This document shows positions 1 through 5,617 of a DNA stretch of 5,617 nt, piece after piece. Position numbers and translations under genes: made by a program. Under the pieces are notes generated by a model. The model was given only the letters and a program-made list of their open reading frames with translations. It was not told the origin of the DNA and searched no databases. This DNA comes from an uncultured Succinatimonas sp. (GTDB lineage Bacteria; Pseudomonadota; Gammaproteobacteria; Enterobacterales; Succinivibrionaceae): NCBI GenBank assembly GCA_902465145.1, contig CABQMD010000070.1:1-5617 (forward strand), given 5' to 3'. How positions within the stretch are numbered: position 1 is the first letter of the stretch; each line of letters starts with the position of its first letter.

Positions 1-710
1 CTTTGAAGTTCGGCACCGCATCCGTCTCCCTGAGGAACGGCTGCCTGACGCACGCACCAAGGGCTGTCTACAGGACAAGCCAGACGTACATGCATATGCG
101 CTCTGTGCCCGAACCAGGGACGAAGACGCCGCAAAGCCTGTTCGATACGCTCATTGTTTTGAGCTTTTTCTGACAAAAGTTCACACATGCGTTTTTTGAT
201 CCCAGGGGCAACAAAGATGCGTTCTACTCTTGCATCGGATGCGGCAAGCAAAATAAGCTTTGCTCTGGCAGTATCAAAAAAATGCGTAGGACGTCCTTTT
301 GCATCCACTAATGGCAATTCTCTTGGATGGCCAAGTTCACTGCTACTTCGGCGAGGTGATGCAAAATCAAAAGAAATATCTGCATCAAGTCCCGTCTGAT
401 GACTGCCGTGAGCAGAACGACTGCCGAACGAGCCACCGTAACGCTTTGAAAGATCTCCTATAAGCAAAGGAGGTAAGCCCGATGATACGGCTTTTTCAGC
501 CAAATCGTTGATAAAACTCACAAGCTTAGGATGAGCGTAGTCACGCCCCGGAGCATAACGCAAAACCTGAAAATATGGACTGCCCTCAAGTTCGTATGCT
601 CCTCTGATGCAGCCGTTGTTGTAACTGCCGAAGATCTCGGCAGCAACGGCTGTATTAAAGGTTGTTATCAAGGCTGCTGCAACAAAAAATAAAATTTTTA
701 GTTTTTTCAT
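1..710 (-). CDS. mepA: Penicillin-insensitive murein endopeptidase MepA (C-terminus beyond window edge)
   Basis: Periplasmic LAS-type zinc metallopeptidase that cuts D-alanyl-meso-DAP cross-links in peptidoglycan and is not inhibited by penicillin. I translated it by hand from ATG 710; 236 complete codons are present. Residues 1-24 form a Sec signal peptide: a KKLK basic start, a hydrophobic core, and an AVA-A cleavage region. The metal and catalytic motifs are intact: SAHGSHQTGLDADI supplies H101, H104 and D111, and PWFGHRAHMHVR supplies H202, H205 and H207. Spacing matches E. coli MepA (H110/H113/D120 and H206/H209/H211). Five cysteines (34, 176, 212, 219, 231) fit the family's disulfide pattern, with the sixth expected in the missing tail. 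E. coli MepA has 274 residues, so about 35-40 are off the window. It starts 4 bases after the upstream stop with only a weak purine-rich site, suggesting translational coupling. Last gene seen in the dolP operon. Confidence 0.95.
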   Translation of the reverse strand, partial: MKKLKILFFVAAALITTFNTAVAAEIFGSYNNGCIRGAYELEGSPYFQVLRYAPGRDYAHPKLVSFINDLAEKAVSSGLPPLLIGDLSKRYGGSFGSRSAHGSHQTGLDADISFDFASPRRSSSELGHPRELPLVDAKGRPTHFFDTARAKLILLAASDARVERIFVAPGIKKRMCELLSEKAQNNERIEQALRRLRPWFGHRAHMHVRLACPVDSPWCVRQAAVPQGDGCGAELQ

Positions 711-714
711 CTTC

Positions 715-2391
715 TTACTTCAAACGGAACATGCGTTTGAACAAAGGGATCTGAGAACGGGTAGTTACTTCAATTTCCACCGACACCCCCATAAAAGCAA
801 AGCGATCACGAAAATCCCGACCGTCATCTTCATTGATGCGGTTGATTATTTGCACGAAATGCTCACGCAATGCCTTGATATATCCGGCACTTTCCTGCAG
901 GATAAGTTCTGAAACCAAAGCTCTTACCTGTTTTACCCGCATGCTTTCATTGATGCGAGGAGGCCTGATCACATCCTTCCAGGCAACGCCGGTAACGCAT
1001 TGCACATAATTGCGAGTTTGAGTGCCCGTCCAAAAACATGAAAAAGGATCCTTTACTTCCTTCATAAAAGCATTTATGTAACGGTTTACCCCTTCGACAC
1101 ACTGATTGCGCTCCTCACCACGTCCTGAAATGAGGAAACGCCTAAACAGGATCTGCTTGCCATTTTCGGCAGCCACCTCATAAAAATAACGTACTGCCGA
1201 CGACGCAGGTTCCTGCTTTAAGTAATAACGCAAATTGGTACGGTCTTGACGTTGCTCTTGCATCAGGACATCGAAATCGTATTGTTCGTAACCTTTTTCT
1301 GCGCGTTTCTTGAGCAAATTTACCAATACGGAGCGTATGAGCCACTGCTTTTGTTTTGAAGAAAGAAAATCCTGAAGATGATTGGCAAGAAATCCTGAAA
1401 AATCTTCTTTTACAGAATCACTGAGCTTAGGAGACATTCCTCCTGCCAAAGCGATCTCCAGTGCATATTCTTTTTTATGAGCAAATACCGAATAGTAAAT
1501 CAATACCCATAATTGCATGCGCAGATCAAAAAGGCGGTTGAAAACATAGCTTACAACCTCTTTACCGTCCGGGATTGAATCTGGCTGCATCACCGCATCC
1601 ACATCACGGCGGTATTCCCAGTCGTTTACGTATTTGCAGGTTCGGTGCCAATCTATGTAATCCTGCGCAGGGCGTGAGAAAAAATCTTCCAACTCCTGTC
1701 TCGTAAACGAAGCAAGTTCTGAGTGTTCACCTTCAAACAAAACTTCAGGAGCTTCAGCCACCGGCCACAATCCGTTTAAAGGTTGAGTAGCGGCTAAAAC
1801 CGCCTCAATTCGCTCAGGATGCATCCTTAAAAAACGCAGTGCCGACCACAAAGCGGCACTGGCATAAAGCTCAAGAACCAAAGGAGTGTAATGCTTTGAA
1901 GTTTGAGCAATCGGCAAAACCTTAGGAAAATGAAGGCACTCGAGCATTTCATCAAGAGTAGTTGCAGCCCTGACGTTTTCTTCTTTACAGTTGATGAACA
2001 GCTGTTGCCACATGACGCTGAGATCCTCAACCGACGCGCAATCTGCAACCAATTCACGCACCAAAGGCTTGTTAGCATCGAAGATCACGCAATCAAGCCC
2101 CTTTAAATAATTTTCGCGTAACAGATCCTGCTCAGACGGATAGTCCTGGAACTTGGCCCTCAACATCTTGGTGTCAATGCCGTGCTCGTTGACTATCCCC
2201 CAGCGCATCCTGCTTGGAACTCTCGGAGTAACAAAAGTATGAATACGAATATGCGGAAGTTCGTCTGAAGCAGTAGGACCGTCGCGCTGAGGCAGAACTT
2301 TCCACTCCAAGACCGCAAATTCTACGGTCTGACCTTCTTCACCTTCGTTGGGGCTGAATACCCCAGCTATGCATAACTGACGGGCGGTCAT
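715..2391 (-). CDS. Protein of unknown function, 558 residues, with a degenerate DEDDh exonuclease-like N-terminus
   Basis: I do not recognise a named family. The protein is long and mostly helical, with no signal peptide or membrane segment, so it is probably cytoplasmic. Residues 5-190 follow the layout of DnaQ/RNase T-like exonucleases: a first strand pair (LCIAGVFSP, then EFAVLEWKVL), a segment like the family's 'HGI..eml' turn at 65-77 (GIVNEHGIDTKML), an 'FDa..l..el' segment at 104-114, and a helix after H167. The metal ligands are not there: the usual D-x-E-T-T-G position reads AGVFSP, and no H-x(4)-D motif follows H167. If the resemblance is real, the domain is probably catalytically dead. 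Residues 190-558 match nothing I know; they are rich in aromatic and charged residues and end in a basic tail (FKRMFRLK). The ORF can be read from TTG 2406, but ATG 2391 has AAGGA five bases upstream and does not overlap dolP, so I chose it. Lies between dolP and mepA. Confidence 0.8.
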   Translation of the reverse strand: MTARQLCIAGVFSPNEGEEGQTVEFAVLEWKVLPQRDGPTASDELPHIRIHTFVTPRVPSRMRWGIVNEHGIDTKMLRAKFQDYPSEQDLLRENYLKGLDCVIFDANKPLVRELVADCASVEDLSVMWQQLFINCKEENVRAATTLDEMLECLHFPKVLPIAQTSKHYTPLVLELYASAALWSALRFLRMHPERIEAVLAATQPLNGLWPVAEAPEVLFEGEHSELASFTRQELEDFFSRPAQDYIDWHRTCKYVNDWEYRRDVDAVMQPDSIPDGKEVVSYVFNRLFDLRMQLWVLIYYSVFAHKKEYALEIALAGGMSPKLSDSVKEDFSGFLANHLQDFLSSKQKQWLIRSVLVNLLKKRAEKGYEQYDFDVLMQEQRQDRTNLRYYLKQEPASSAVRYFYEVAAENGKQILFRRFLISGRGEERNQCVEGVNRYINAFMKEVKDPFSCFWTGTQTRNYVQCVTGVAWKDVIRPPRINESMRVKQVRALVSELILQESAGYIKALREHFVQIINRINEDDGRDFRDRFAFMGVSVEIEVTTRSQIPLFKRMFRLK

Positions 2392-2396
2392 GTCAT

Positions 2397-2401
2397 TCCT
2401 T
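2397..2401 (-). promoter_or_regulatory. Ribosome binding site that fixes the start of the 558-residue protein
   Basis: On the minus strand, AAGGA lies five bases before ATG 2391 and overlaps the dolP stop codon (2402-2400). The alternative TTG 2406 lies within the end of dolP and has no comparable site. The arrangement suggests that ribosomes finishing dolP reinitiate on the next gene. Confidence 0.6.
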
Positions 2402-3164
2402 ACCAATTGGCAGGCTTGGCAGGAGCCAACAGTTCATCATCGCCTACTATGGTGGCACCGCCGTTATCAGCAGTACTCTGTGATTCTGCTGCCATAGACG
2501 ACGAACGGTTTATCGTACTGGCCTGCCTTTTTTGCTCCATGGCAGGATCTGGGTTCTGCGCACTGTCCATATAATCAAAAATGGTCACAATCTTGCGTAT
2601 GCCAGATACGTTCTTCTTGATTTGATTGACAGCACGGGATGCCTCATCCCTAGTCACATATCCCATAAGATATACAACCTTGTCTTCGGTAAAGACCTTA
2701 AAACGCCCCGAGCTTATATTCTTTCCAAAGAGCAGCTGACTCTTTACTTTGGAAGTGATCCAGGCATCGTTGCTGATTGCGGAGCTTGAGATGGGCTCTC
2801 TGTTTTCAACATAATTGTATACGTGGCGCACGTATTCGACATGTTTTATCTGTTCTAAGCAGGAATTGAAGTAGCTCTGGTTTTTAGTCTGACCTGCCAA
2901 AAGCACGTTTCCATTCACCGCCACTACCGATACATTGAATACTTTTTCATCGGAATCGCTGCGATGGTCGCTTAAGATATGTTTGCAATCCTGCTCAATC
3001 TGTTCGTCGTACATCTGGATGTCAACTGTACGGCTGTCTGAACCGACCACGGCACCTGCTCCTGCGGCGGCACCGCCTACCAAAGCAGCCACGCATCCGT
3101 TAAGCAACAACGCGGAGGACACTGCACCTGCAGCCAAAACTATCTTAAATTTGGTAATTTTCAT
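2400..3164 (-). CDS. dolP: Dual BON-domain outer-membrane lipoprotein, DolP (YraP) family
   Basis: DolP-type lipoproteins sit on the inner face of the outer membrane, bind anionic phospholipid through the second BON domain, and support envelope integrity and septal amidase activation in E. coli. The start MKITKFK is followed by a hydrophobic stretch and a lipobox LNGC with lipidated C24. V25 at +2 fits outer-membrane sorting. A small-residue glycine-rich stretch (25-41, VAALVGGAAAGAGAVVG) matches the region after the lipobox in DolP. BON1 spans about 47-118 with the core VVAVNGNVLLAG, and BON2 about 126-198 with VVYLMGYVTRDEA. A polar, probably disordered tail of about 54 residues follows, making the protein 254 residues against 191 in E. 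coli. The start is supported by GAGGG seven bases upstream. First gene of the operon with the unknown protein and mepA. In E. coli, dolP sits next to diaA and is under sigma-E; I saw no sigma-E promoter here. Confidence 0.92.
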   Translation of the reverse strand: MKITKFKIVLAAGAVSSALLLNGCVAALVGGAAAGAGAVVGSDSRTVDIQMYDEQIEQDCKHILSDHRSDSDEKVFNVSVVAVNGNVLLAGQTKNQSYFNSCLEQIKHVEYVRHVYNYVENREPISSSAISNDAWITSKVKSQLLFGKNISSGRFKVFTEDKVVYLMGYVTRDEASRAVNQIKKNVSGIRKIVTIFDYMDSAQNPDPAMEQKRQASTINRSSSMAAESQSTADNGGATIVGDDELLAPAKPANW

Positions 3165-3190
3165 AAAAACACCCTCATTAAAGCCTGCAC

Positions 3191-3222
3191 TTTATACAGC
3201 CACCTTGATGGATCCCTGTCAA
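3191..3222 (-). promoter_or_regulatory. Candidate sigma-70 promoter for the dolP operon
   Basis: On the minus strand, a perfect TTGACA at 3222-3217 is followed by TATAAA at 3196-3191. The 20-base spacer is longer than the ideal 17. A poorer hexamer, TGTATA at 3198-3193, would give 18. Transcription would start near 3184, leaving a leader of about 20 bases that contains the GAGGG site. The rest of the 200-base gap up to the chemoreceptor stop holds only weak short inverted repeats, for example TTTAAG-CT-CTTAAA near 3290-3303. I see no hairpin with a T run that would be a terminator, so readthrough from the chemoreceptor gene is possible. Confidence 0.35.
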
Positions 3223-3364
3223 ACTGCTTGCGATTTTACCAATATTCACGCAAGAAAATTTCTTTTGACATTGTACACAAGCGCAAGGCTTTAAGAGCTT
3301 AAAATTACCTCTTACGAAGTTTTAACTTGGCAAAAATGCTTATCAAGTCCATCTTTTAATCTGG

Positions 3365-4894
3365 TTAATTTCCTAGTTTAAAAAATTTCAGTTCCTGCTG
3401 TACGCTGTCCATACCGACATCTATTTCTTCAAGAGCCTTCATTGCCTCATCAGTACCGCCAGAAATATCCTTGGTAATGTCAGTTACTCCCTGCATGTTC
3501 GATGAGATCTCGGATGTTGCAGTAGTTTGCTGCTCTGCTGCAGTTGCGATCTGAGTTATCTGCGTATGCACTTCTTTTACATGATCGATGATCCCCTGCA
3601 GTACATCCTGTACTGCCGTCCCTTTTTGAGCCAGATCGTCCATATTTTTAACACTTTCCTGCATGGAGAGGTCGGCACTGTCGGCATACTGCTGAACCTG
3701 CTCAACCATTTTGGTGATCTCATGAGCCGAAACGGAAGAACGTTTGGCAAGAGCCCGCACTTCATCGGCAACCACGGCAAAACCTTTACCTGCCTCGCCG
3801 GCTCGAGCTGCTTCAATAGCTGCATTTAAGGCCAGAAGATTGGTTTGTTCGGATATATCTTTGATCGTTTCTACTATGGAACTGATTTTCTCTGACTGTT
3901 GCTTGAGGGCACGAATGTGCTCCGAATCATTCTCCGTCTTTTCCTTCTGACGCAGGATCCCTTTGATGGTTGTCTCTATCTGACCTACACCGCGATCGGT
4001 AATGCTGTTGGATTCACTGGCGGTTGCGGCTGCTCCTTCACAGTTTTTGGCTATGTCGGAAGTTGTTGACACCATTTCATCAGAAGCAGCCGACACGGTA
4101 ACGCTGCGATTTTCCGCTTCAGAAACCCTGTCATGGATGGAAGAAGTGATATGTTGCAGTTCATCTATATCCTTATGCGTGGCAGATGCGGCGGTCAGTA
4201 CCATGTTCAGAGCCTCTACCAGAGCATCGCGCATCTTAAGCAAATATCTGTCAGTTTCTGCAAATTCATCGCTGCCGTCAGCATCGACTTCAAAAGTAAG
4301 ATCTCCGTTTGCAGCCTGCTCCAAAGCCTTTCGCAATCTGTAAAGACGGCTGGTGATATACCCGGAAATGGCAAACCCCATGATCATGGCGATAACGATC
4401 CCGGCAACAACGGTGATCCCCACCGATACATACATGTCAGTCTTATCTGCATTAGACAAAGACAGATGTTTTACCCTTGCATCCACCGATTCATTTAGCT
4501 TTGCCACGTTTTTTGACAACAAATCAAAAAGCGGTAACTCCGTAGCGATGAAATCGTGCATGGCTACGTCACGCTGATCGGCATTTAACGAAGGTCGTAT
4601 GCTGTTATTGAAAAAAGTTATGTAGTTTGAAGCATTCTGACGCAGTGACTTAACTTCGGCTTTGTAATCGTCACCGGCATCGCCTGTACCTATCTTTTGC
4701 TCGTTAAAAGTCGCGGTCAGCTCTTCAAGTTTTTTAAGATCCTGATCTATCTTGTCAAAAAAATCTCTTTTGCTGCCGCCGCCGTTTAAATATGCAAGGG
4801 TTTCCCCTGCAGATCCTGAAATAAGTTTTTGTAATTTAAGAAGATCCGCAGACGAGCTTTCAGAAAGCTGATAATATCTCGTTTGAAGTTTCAA
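3365..4894 (-). CDS. Methyl-accepting chemotaxis protein, intact body of a frameshifted gene
   Basis: Transmembrane chemoreceptor that passes periplasmic signals to CheA/CheW. Residue numbers count from TTG 4894. Residues 1-150 are a helical periplasmic sensor of the four-helix-bundle kind; the ligand cannot be read from sequence. The second membrane helix is at about 154-180, followed by HAMP at about 177-229 and a long coiled coil. The signalling hairpin tip at 349-367 ([19 protein letters not shown]) continues into [18 protein letters not shown] and is canonical. The protein ends FFKLGN with no NWETF-like CheR-docking pentapeptide. TTG 4894 is only where the frame opens after a TAA at 4903-4901. 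It has no ribosome binding site and would give a receptor without its first membrane helix. The true start is ATG 5008, reached through two compensating frameshifts described in the next entry. Repaired length would be about 547 residues, normal for the family. Confidence 0.9.
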   Translation of the reverse strand: MKLQTRYYQLSESSSADLLKLQKLISGSAGETLAYLNGGGSKRDFFDKIDQDLKKLEELTATFNEQKIGTGDAGDDYKAEVKSLRQNASNYITFFNNSIRPSLNADQRDVAMHDFIATELPLFDLLSKNVAKLNESVDARVKHLSLSNADKTDMYVSVGITVVAGIVIAMIMGFAISGYITSRLYRLRKALEQAANGDLTFEVDADGSDEFAETDRYLLKMRDALVEALNMVLTAASATHKDIDELQHITSSIHDRVSEAENRSVTVSAASDEMVSTTSDIAKNCEGAAATASESNSITDRGVGQIETTIKGILRQKEKTENDSEHIRALKQQSEKISSIVETIKDISEQTNLLALNAAIEAARAGEAGKGFAVVADEVRALAKRSSVSAHEITKMVEQVQQYADSADLSMQESVKNMDDLAQKGTAVQDVLQGIIDHVKEVHTQITQIATAAEQQTTATSEISSNMQGVTDITKDISGGTDEAMKALEEIDVGMDSVQQELKFFKLGN

Positions 4895-5008
4895 TACCGT
4901 TTATAGTCTGTCTTACCGAAACAAAAGCCACTACCGCAGTAAGCAACACAAAAAAGAGAAACCGCCCAAAAGTTTTACTCGTGTGCTGAGATGTTCCAAA
5001 AGACTCAT
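4882..5008 (-). pseudogene. Frame-broken N-terminus of the chemoreceptor (first membrane helix)
   Basis: From ATG 5008 the sequence reads MSLLEHLSTRVKLLGGFSF, a normal receptor start, then runs into LCCLLR and TAG at 4933-4931. Adding one T to the T6 run at 4955-4950 gives [21 protein letters not shown], completing a hydrophobic first membrane helix. That frame ends shortly after (TGA near 4864) unless one base is removed between about 4892 and 4882, most simply from an AAA run. It then joins the open body frame at [12 protein letters not shown]. The two shifts cancel, so 5008 and 4894 are in the same frame with stops at 4933, 4915 and 4903 between them. Sequencing error in short homopolymers and true gene decay both remain possible. 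Confidence 0.75.
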
Positions 5009-5014
5009 GTTATG

Positions 5015-5019
5015 CCTCT
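5015..5019 (-). promoter_or_regulatory. Ribosome binding site of the chemoreceptor gene
   Basis: AGAGG on the minus strand lies six bases before ATG 5008. It supports 5008, not TTG 4894, as the original start and shows that the leader peptide was a translated part of the gene. Confidence 0.6.
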
Positions 5020-5076
5020 TAAATATCAGTACATTTAAAAAATTATGTGCTCAACTTCACATCTTGAATTTTTTTA

Positions 5077-5101
5077 TTGCAAAATACATTTTTTTGCAAA
5101 A
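5077..5101. repeat. Direct repeat TTGCAAAA, two copies 17 bases apart
   Basis: TTGCAAAA occurs at 5077-5084 and again at 5094-5101, in the middle of the divergent intergenic region. The sequence is AT-rich, so chance is a serious alternative. The 17-base period is not a whole number of helical turns. Confidence 0.35.
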
Positions 5102-5130
5102 CAAATAAAGAATATTCGAATTTTGTTAAA

Positions 5131-5174
5131 TTTAAAGCACGATATGGTGCATTTAATCGTTTTTGCACTTTAAA
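5131..5174. repeat. Inverted-repeat cluster upstream of the HAD gene, possible operator
   Basis: TTTAAAGCAC (5131-5140), a six-base spacer, then GTGCATTTAA (5147-5156) form a near-palindrome with one base out of register. A further related half, TGCACTTTAAA (5164-5174), follows. GTGCA at 5147 and TGCAC at 5164 also pair as a 5-base inverted repeat with a 12-base spacer. The cluster ends 20 bases before the HAD start codon, where a repressor could block transcription. No matching regulator gene is present in the window. Confidence 0.35.
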
Positions 5175-5183
5175 TACACAATC

Positions 5184-5188
5184 AGGAG
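5184..5188 (+). promoter_or_regulatory. Strong ribosome binding site of the HAD gene
   Basis: AGGAG lies five bases before ATG 5194, close to ideal in sequence and spacing. It fixes the start of the plus-strand gene even though its frame is broken soon after. Confidence 0.65.
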
Positions 5189-5193
5189 TGAAT

Positions 5194-5617
5194 ATGGGGA
5201 TCGCTTTTTTTGATATGGCACCTTGGTAGATGGAGATACCAACGATATCAGCCTGCATTTTTACGTACAAAAAGGGCTAATTGAAGAAAGTTATCTTGAA
5301 CCTCTTAAAGAAATGGGACGTCAGTTTTTTCTAGGAAAAGTAGATATTAACGCCGTAGCCGAATTTGCATGCAAACCGTTGGTCGACATGCCGAAGGAAA
5401 AAAGGGAAAAACTGCTTGAAGAATGTGTAAGAGAACATATAGCGCCGCGCTTTAAACTAGGTGCGTTAAAAACCATTAAATGGCATAACGATCACAACAA
5501 TGCCTGCGTGATCGTCACCTCAACCAACGACTATTTAGTGCGACACGTAGCCGATGCTTTGGGGATCCGCTATATCATCGCCTCTCCTATGGAACAGGAT
5601 GAAAACGGTATATTAAC
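5194..5617 (+). pseudogene. HAD-IB family phosphatase-like protein, frame broken in the catalytic motif; runs off the right edge
   Basis: From ATG 5194 the frame reads MGIAFFDM then APW and TAG at 5227. A second frame, open from 5214 to the window end, continues GTLVDGDTNDISLHFYVQKG. Joined, they give the start of a subfamily IB HAD hydrolase (relatives of SerB-like phosphatases, with the 'AFFDxDxTL..GDS' opening), which use an aspartyl-phosphate intermediate. Motif I should be DMDGT, but the DNA reads GATATGGCACC where GATATGGATGGCACC is expected: four bases are gone, explained by loss of one unit of an ATGG tandem pair. The second Asp, the general acid/base, goes with them. Motif II is visible as VIVTSTND (about 5508-5531), with a cap region between. 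The remaining C-terminus (motifs III and IV) is outside the window. A rescued frame would still lack the second Asp. It may be a pseudogene or carry an assembly error. Confidence 0.82.

Larger units (their letters stand above)
5009..5193. promoter_or_regulatory. AT-rich divergent intergenic region between the chemoreceptor and HAD genes
   Basis: These 185 bases separate two divergent starts and must hold both promoters. I could not pick either with confidence. On the minus strand CATAAT (5050-5045) resembles a -10 box but has no good -35, and I found no sigma-28 (flagellar/chemotaxis) consensus. On the plus strand TTAAAT (5170-5175) is a weak -10 candidate. The region has long A/T runs and the overlapping palindromes GAATATTC (5110-5117) and ATTCGAAT (5114-5121). 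Confidence 0.4.

Noticed and set aside
187..399. 70-residue plus-strand ORF
   Set aside because: Fully antisense to mepA, whose signal peptide and zinc motifs are unambiguous.
2389..2406. TTG 2406 as the start of the 558-residue protein
   Set aside because: It overlaps the end of dolP and lacks a ribosome binding site, while ATG 2391 has AAGGA at ideal spacing.
2935..3294. 119-residue plus-strand ORF covering the 5' end of dolP and its promoter region
   Set aside because: Antisense shadow of the dolP signal peptide and first BON domain; low-complexity Ala/Pro composition and no ribosome binding site seen.
3330..3352. Sigma-E promoter for dolP suggested by GGACTT on the minus strand
   Set aside because: The -35 element lacks one base of GGAACTT and no TCTGA/TCAAA-like -10 lies 15-16 bases downstream.
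3310..3364. Terminator after the chemoreceptor gene
   Set aside because: Only short AT stems such as ACTTG/CAAGT and AAGTT/AACTT are present, none with a GC-rich stem followed by a T run.
4133..4498. Plus-strand ORFs inside the chemoreceptor body
   Set aside because: Antisense shadows of the membrane helix, HAMP and coiled-coil coding sequence, with no independent protein features.
5043..5270. 75-residue minus-strand ORF overlapping the HAD start and the intergenic region
   Set aside because: Antisense to the HAD coding sequence and made of AT-rich intergenic codons, with no family resemblance. The plus-strand frame has a strong ribosome binding site and a recognisable family match.

Overview
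The window looks like a chromosomal piece of a Gram-negative, motile gammaproteobacterium. It encodes a periplasmic murein endopeptidase (MepA), a dual-BON outer-membrane lipoprotein (DolP/YraP type) and a methyl-accepting chemotaxis protein. Base composition is moderate, with AT-rich intergenic DNA. Placement near the Aeromonadales/Succinivibrionaceae is only an impression from protein style. There are no tRNAs, rRNAs, insertion sequences, CRISPR arrays or phage genes.

Minus-strand cell-envelope operon, 3164 down to 1. It runs dolP, then a 558-residue protein of unknown function, then mepA, which leaves the window before its stop codon. Gaps of 8 and 4 bases indicate co-transcription and probable translational coupling. 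DolP and MepA both act on the envelope. The middle protein has no export signal. Its N-terminus has the outline of a DEDDh (DnaQ/RNase T-like) exonuclease fold without the metal-binding acids, so it is the real unknown here. The start chosen for it is ATG 2391 rather than an upstream TTG. A 200-base gap (3165-3364) precedes dolP and holds a candidate sigma-70 promoter. No convincing terminator was seen there.

Chemoreceptor, minus strand, 5008 down to 3365. The conserved cytoplasmic body is open from 4894. Its true beginning, with a good ribosome binding site and ATG at 5008, is separated from the body by two single-base shifts that cancel each other. One lies in an A6/T6 run inside the first membrane helix and the other about 60 bases later. 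The frame is the same at both ends, but three stop codons lie between them.

Divergent 185-base intergenic region (5009-5193). It is very AT-rich, with a direct repeat and an inverted-repeat cluster that could be operators.

HAD-IB phosphatase-like gene, plus strand, 5194 to the right edge. It has a strong ribosome binding site, but the coding frame is broken 21 bases after the start. This fits loss of one copy of an ATGG tandem pair, which removes the second aspartate of the catalytic DxDGT motif.

All three disruptions fall within about 335 bases, in two divergent genes. That means either local sequence or assembly error or genuine decay of this locus, and the sequence alone cannot decide. 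I found no convincing new multi-gene system. The most interesting items are the unknown protein in the envelope operon and the three clustered frame breaks.
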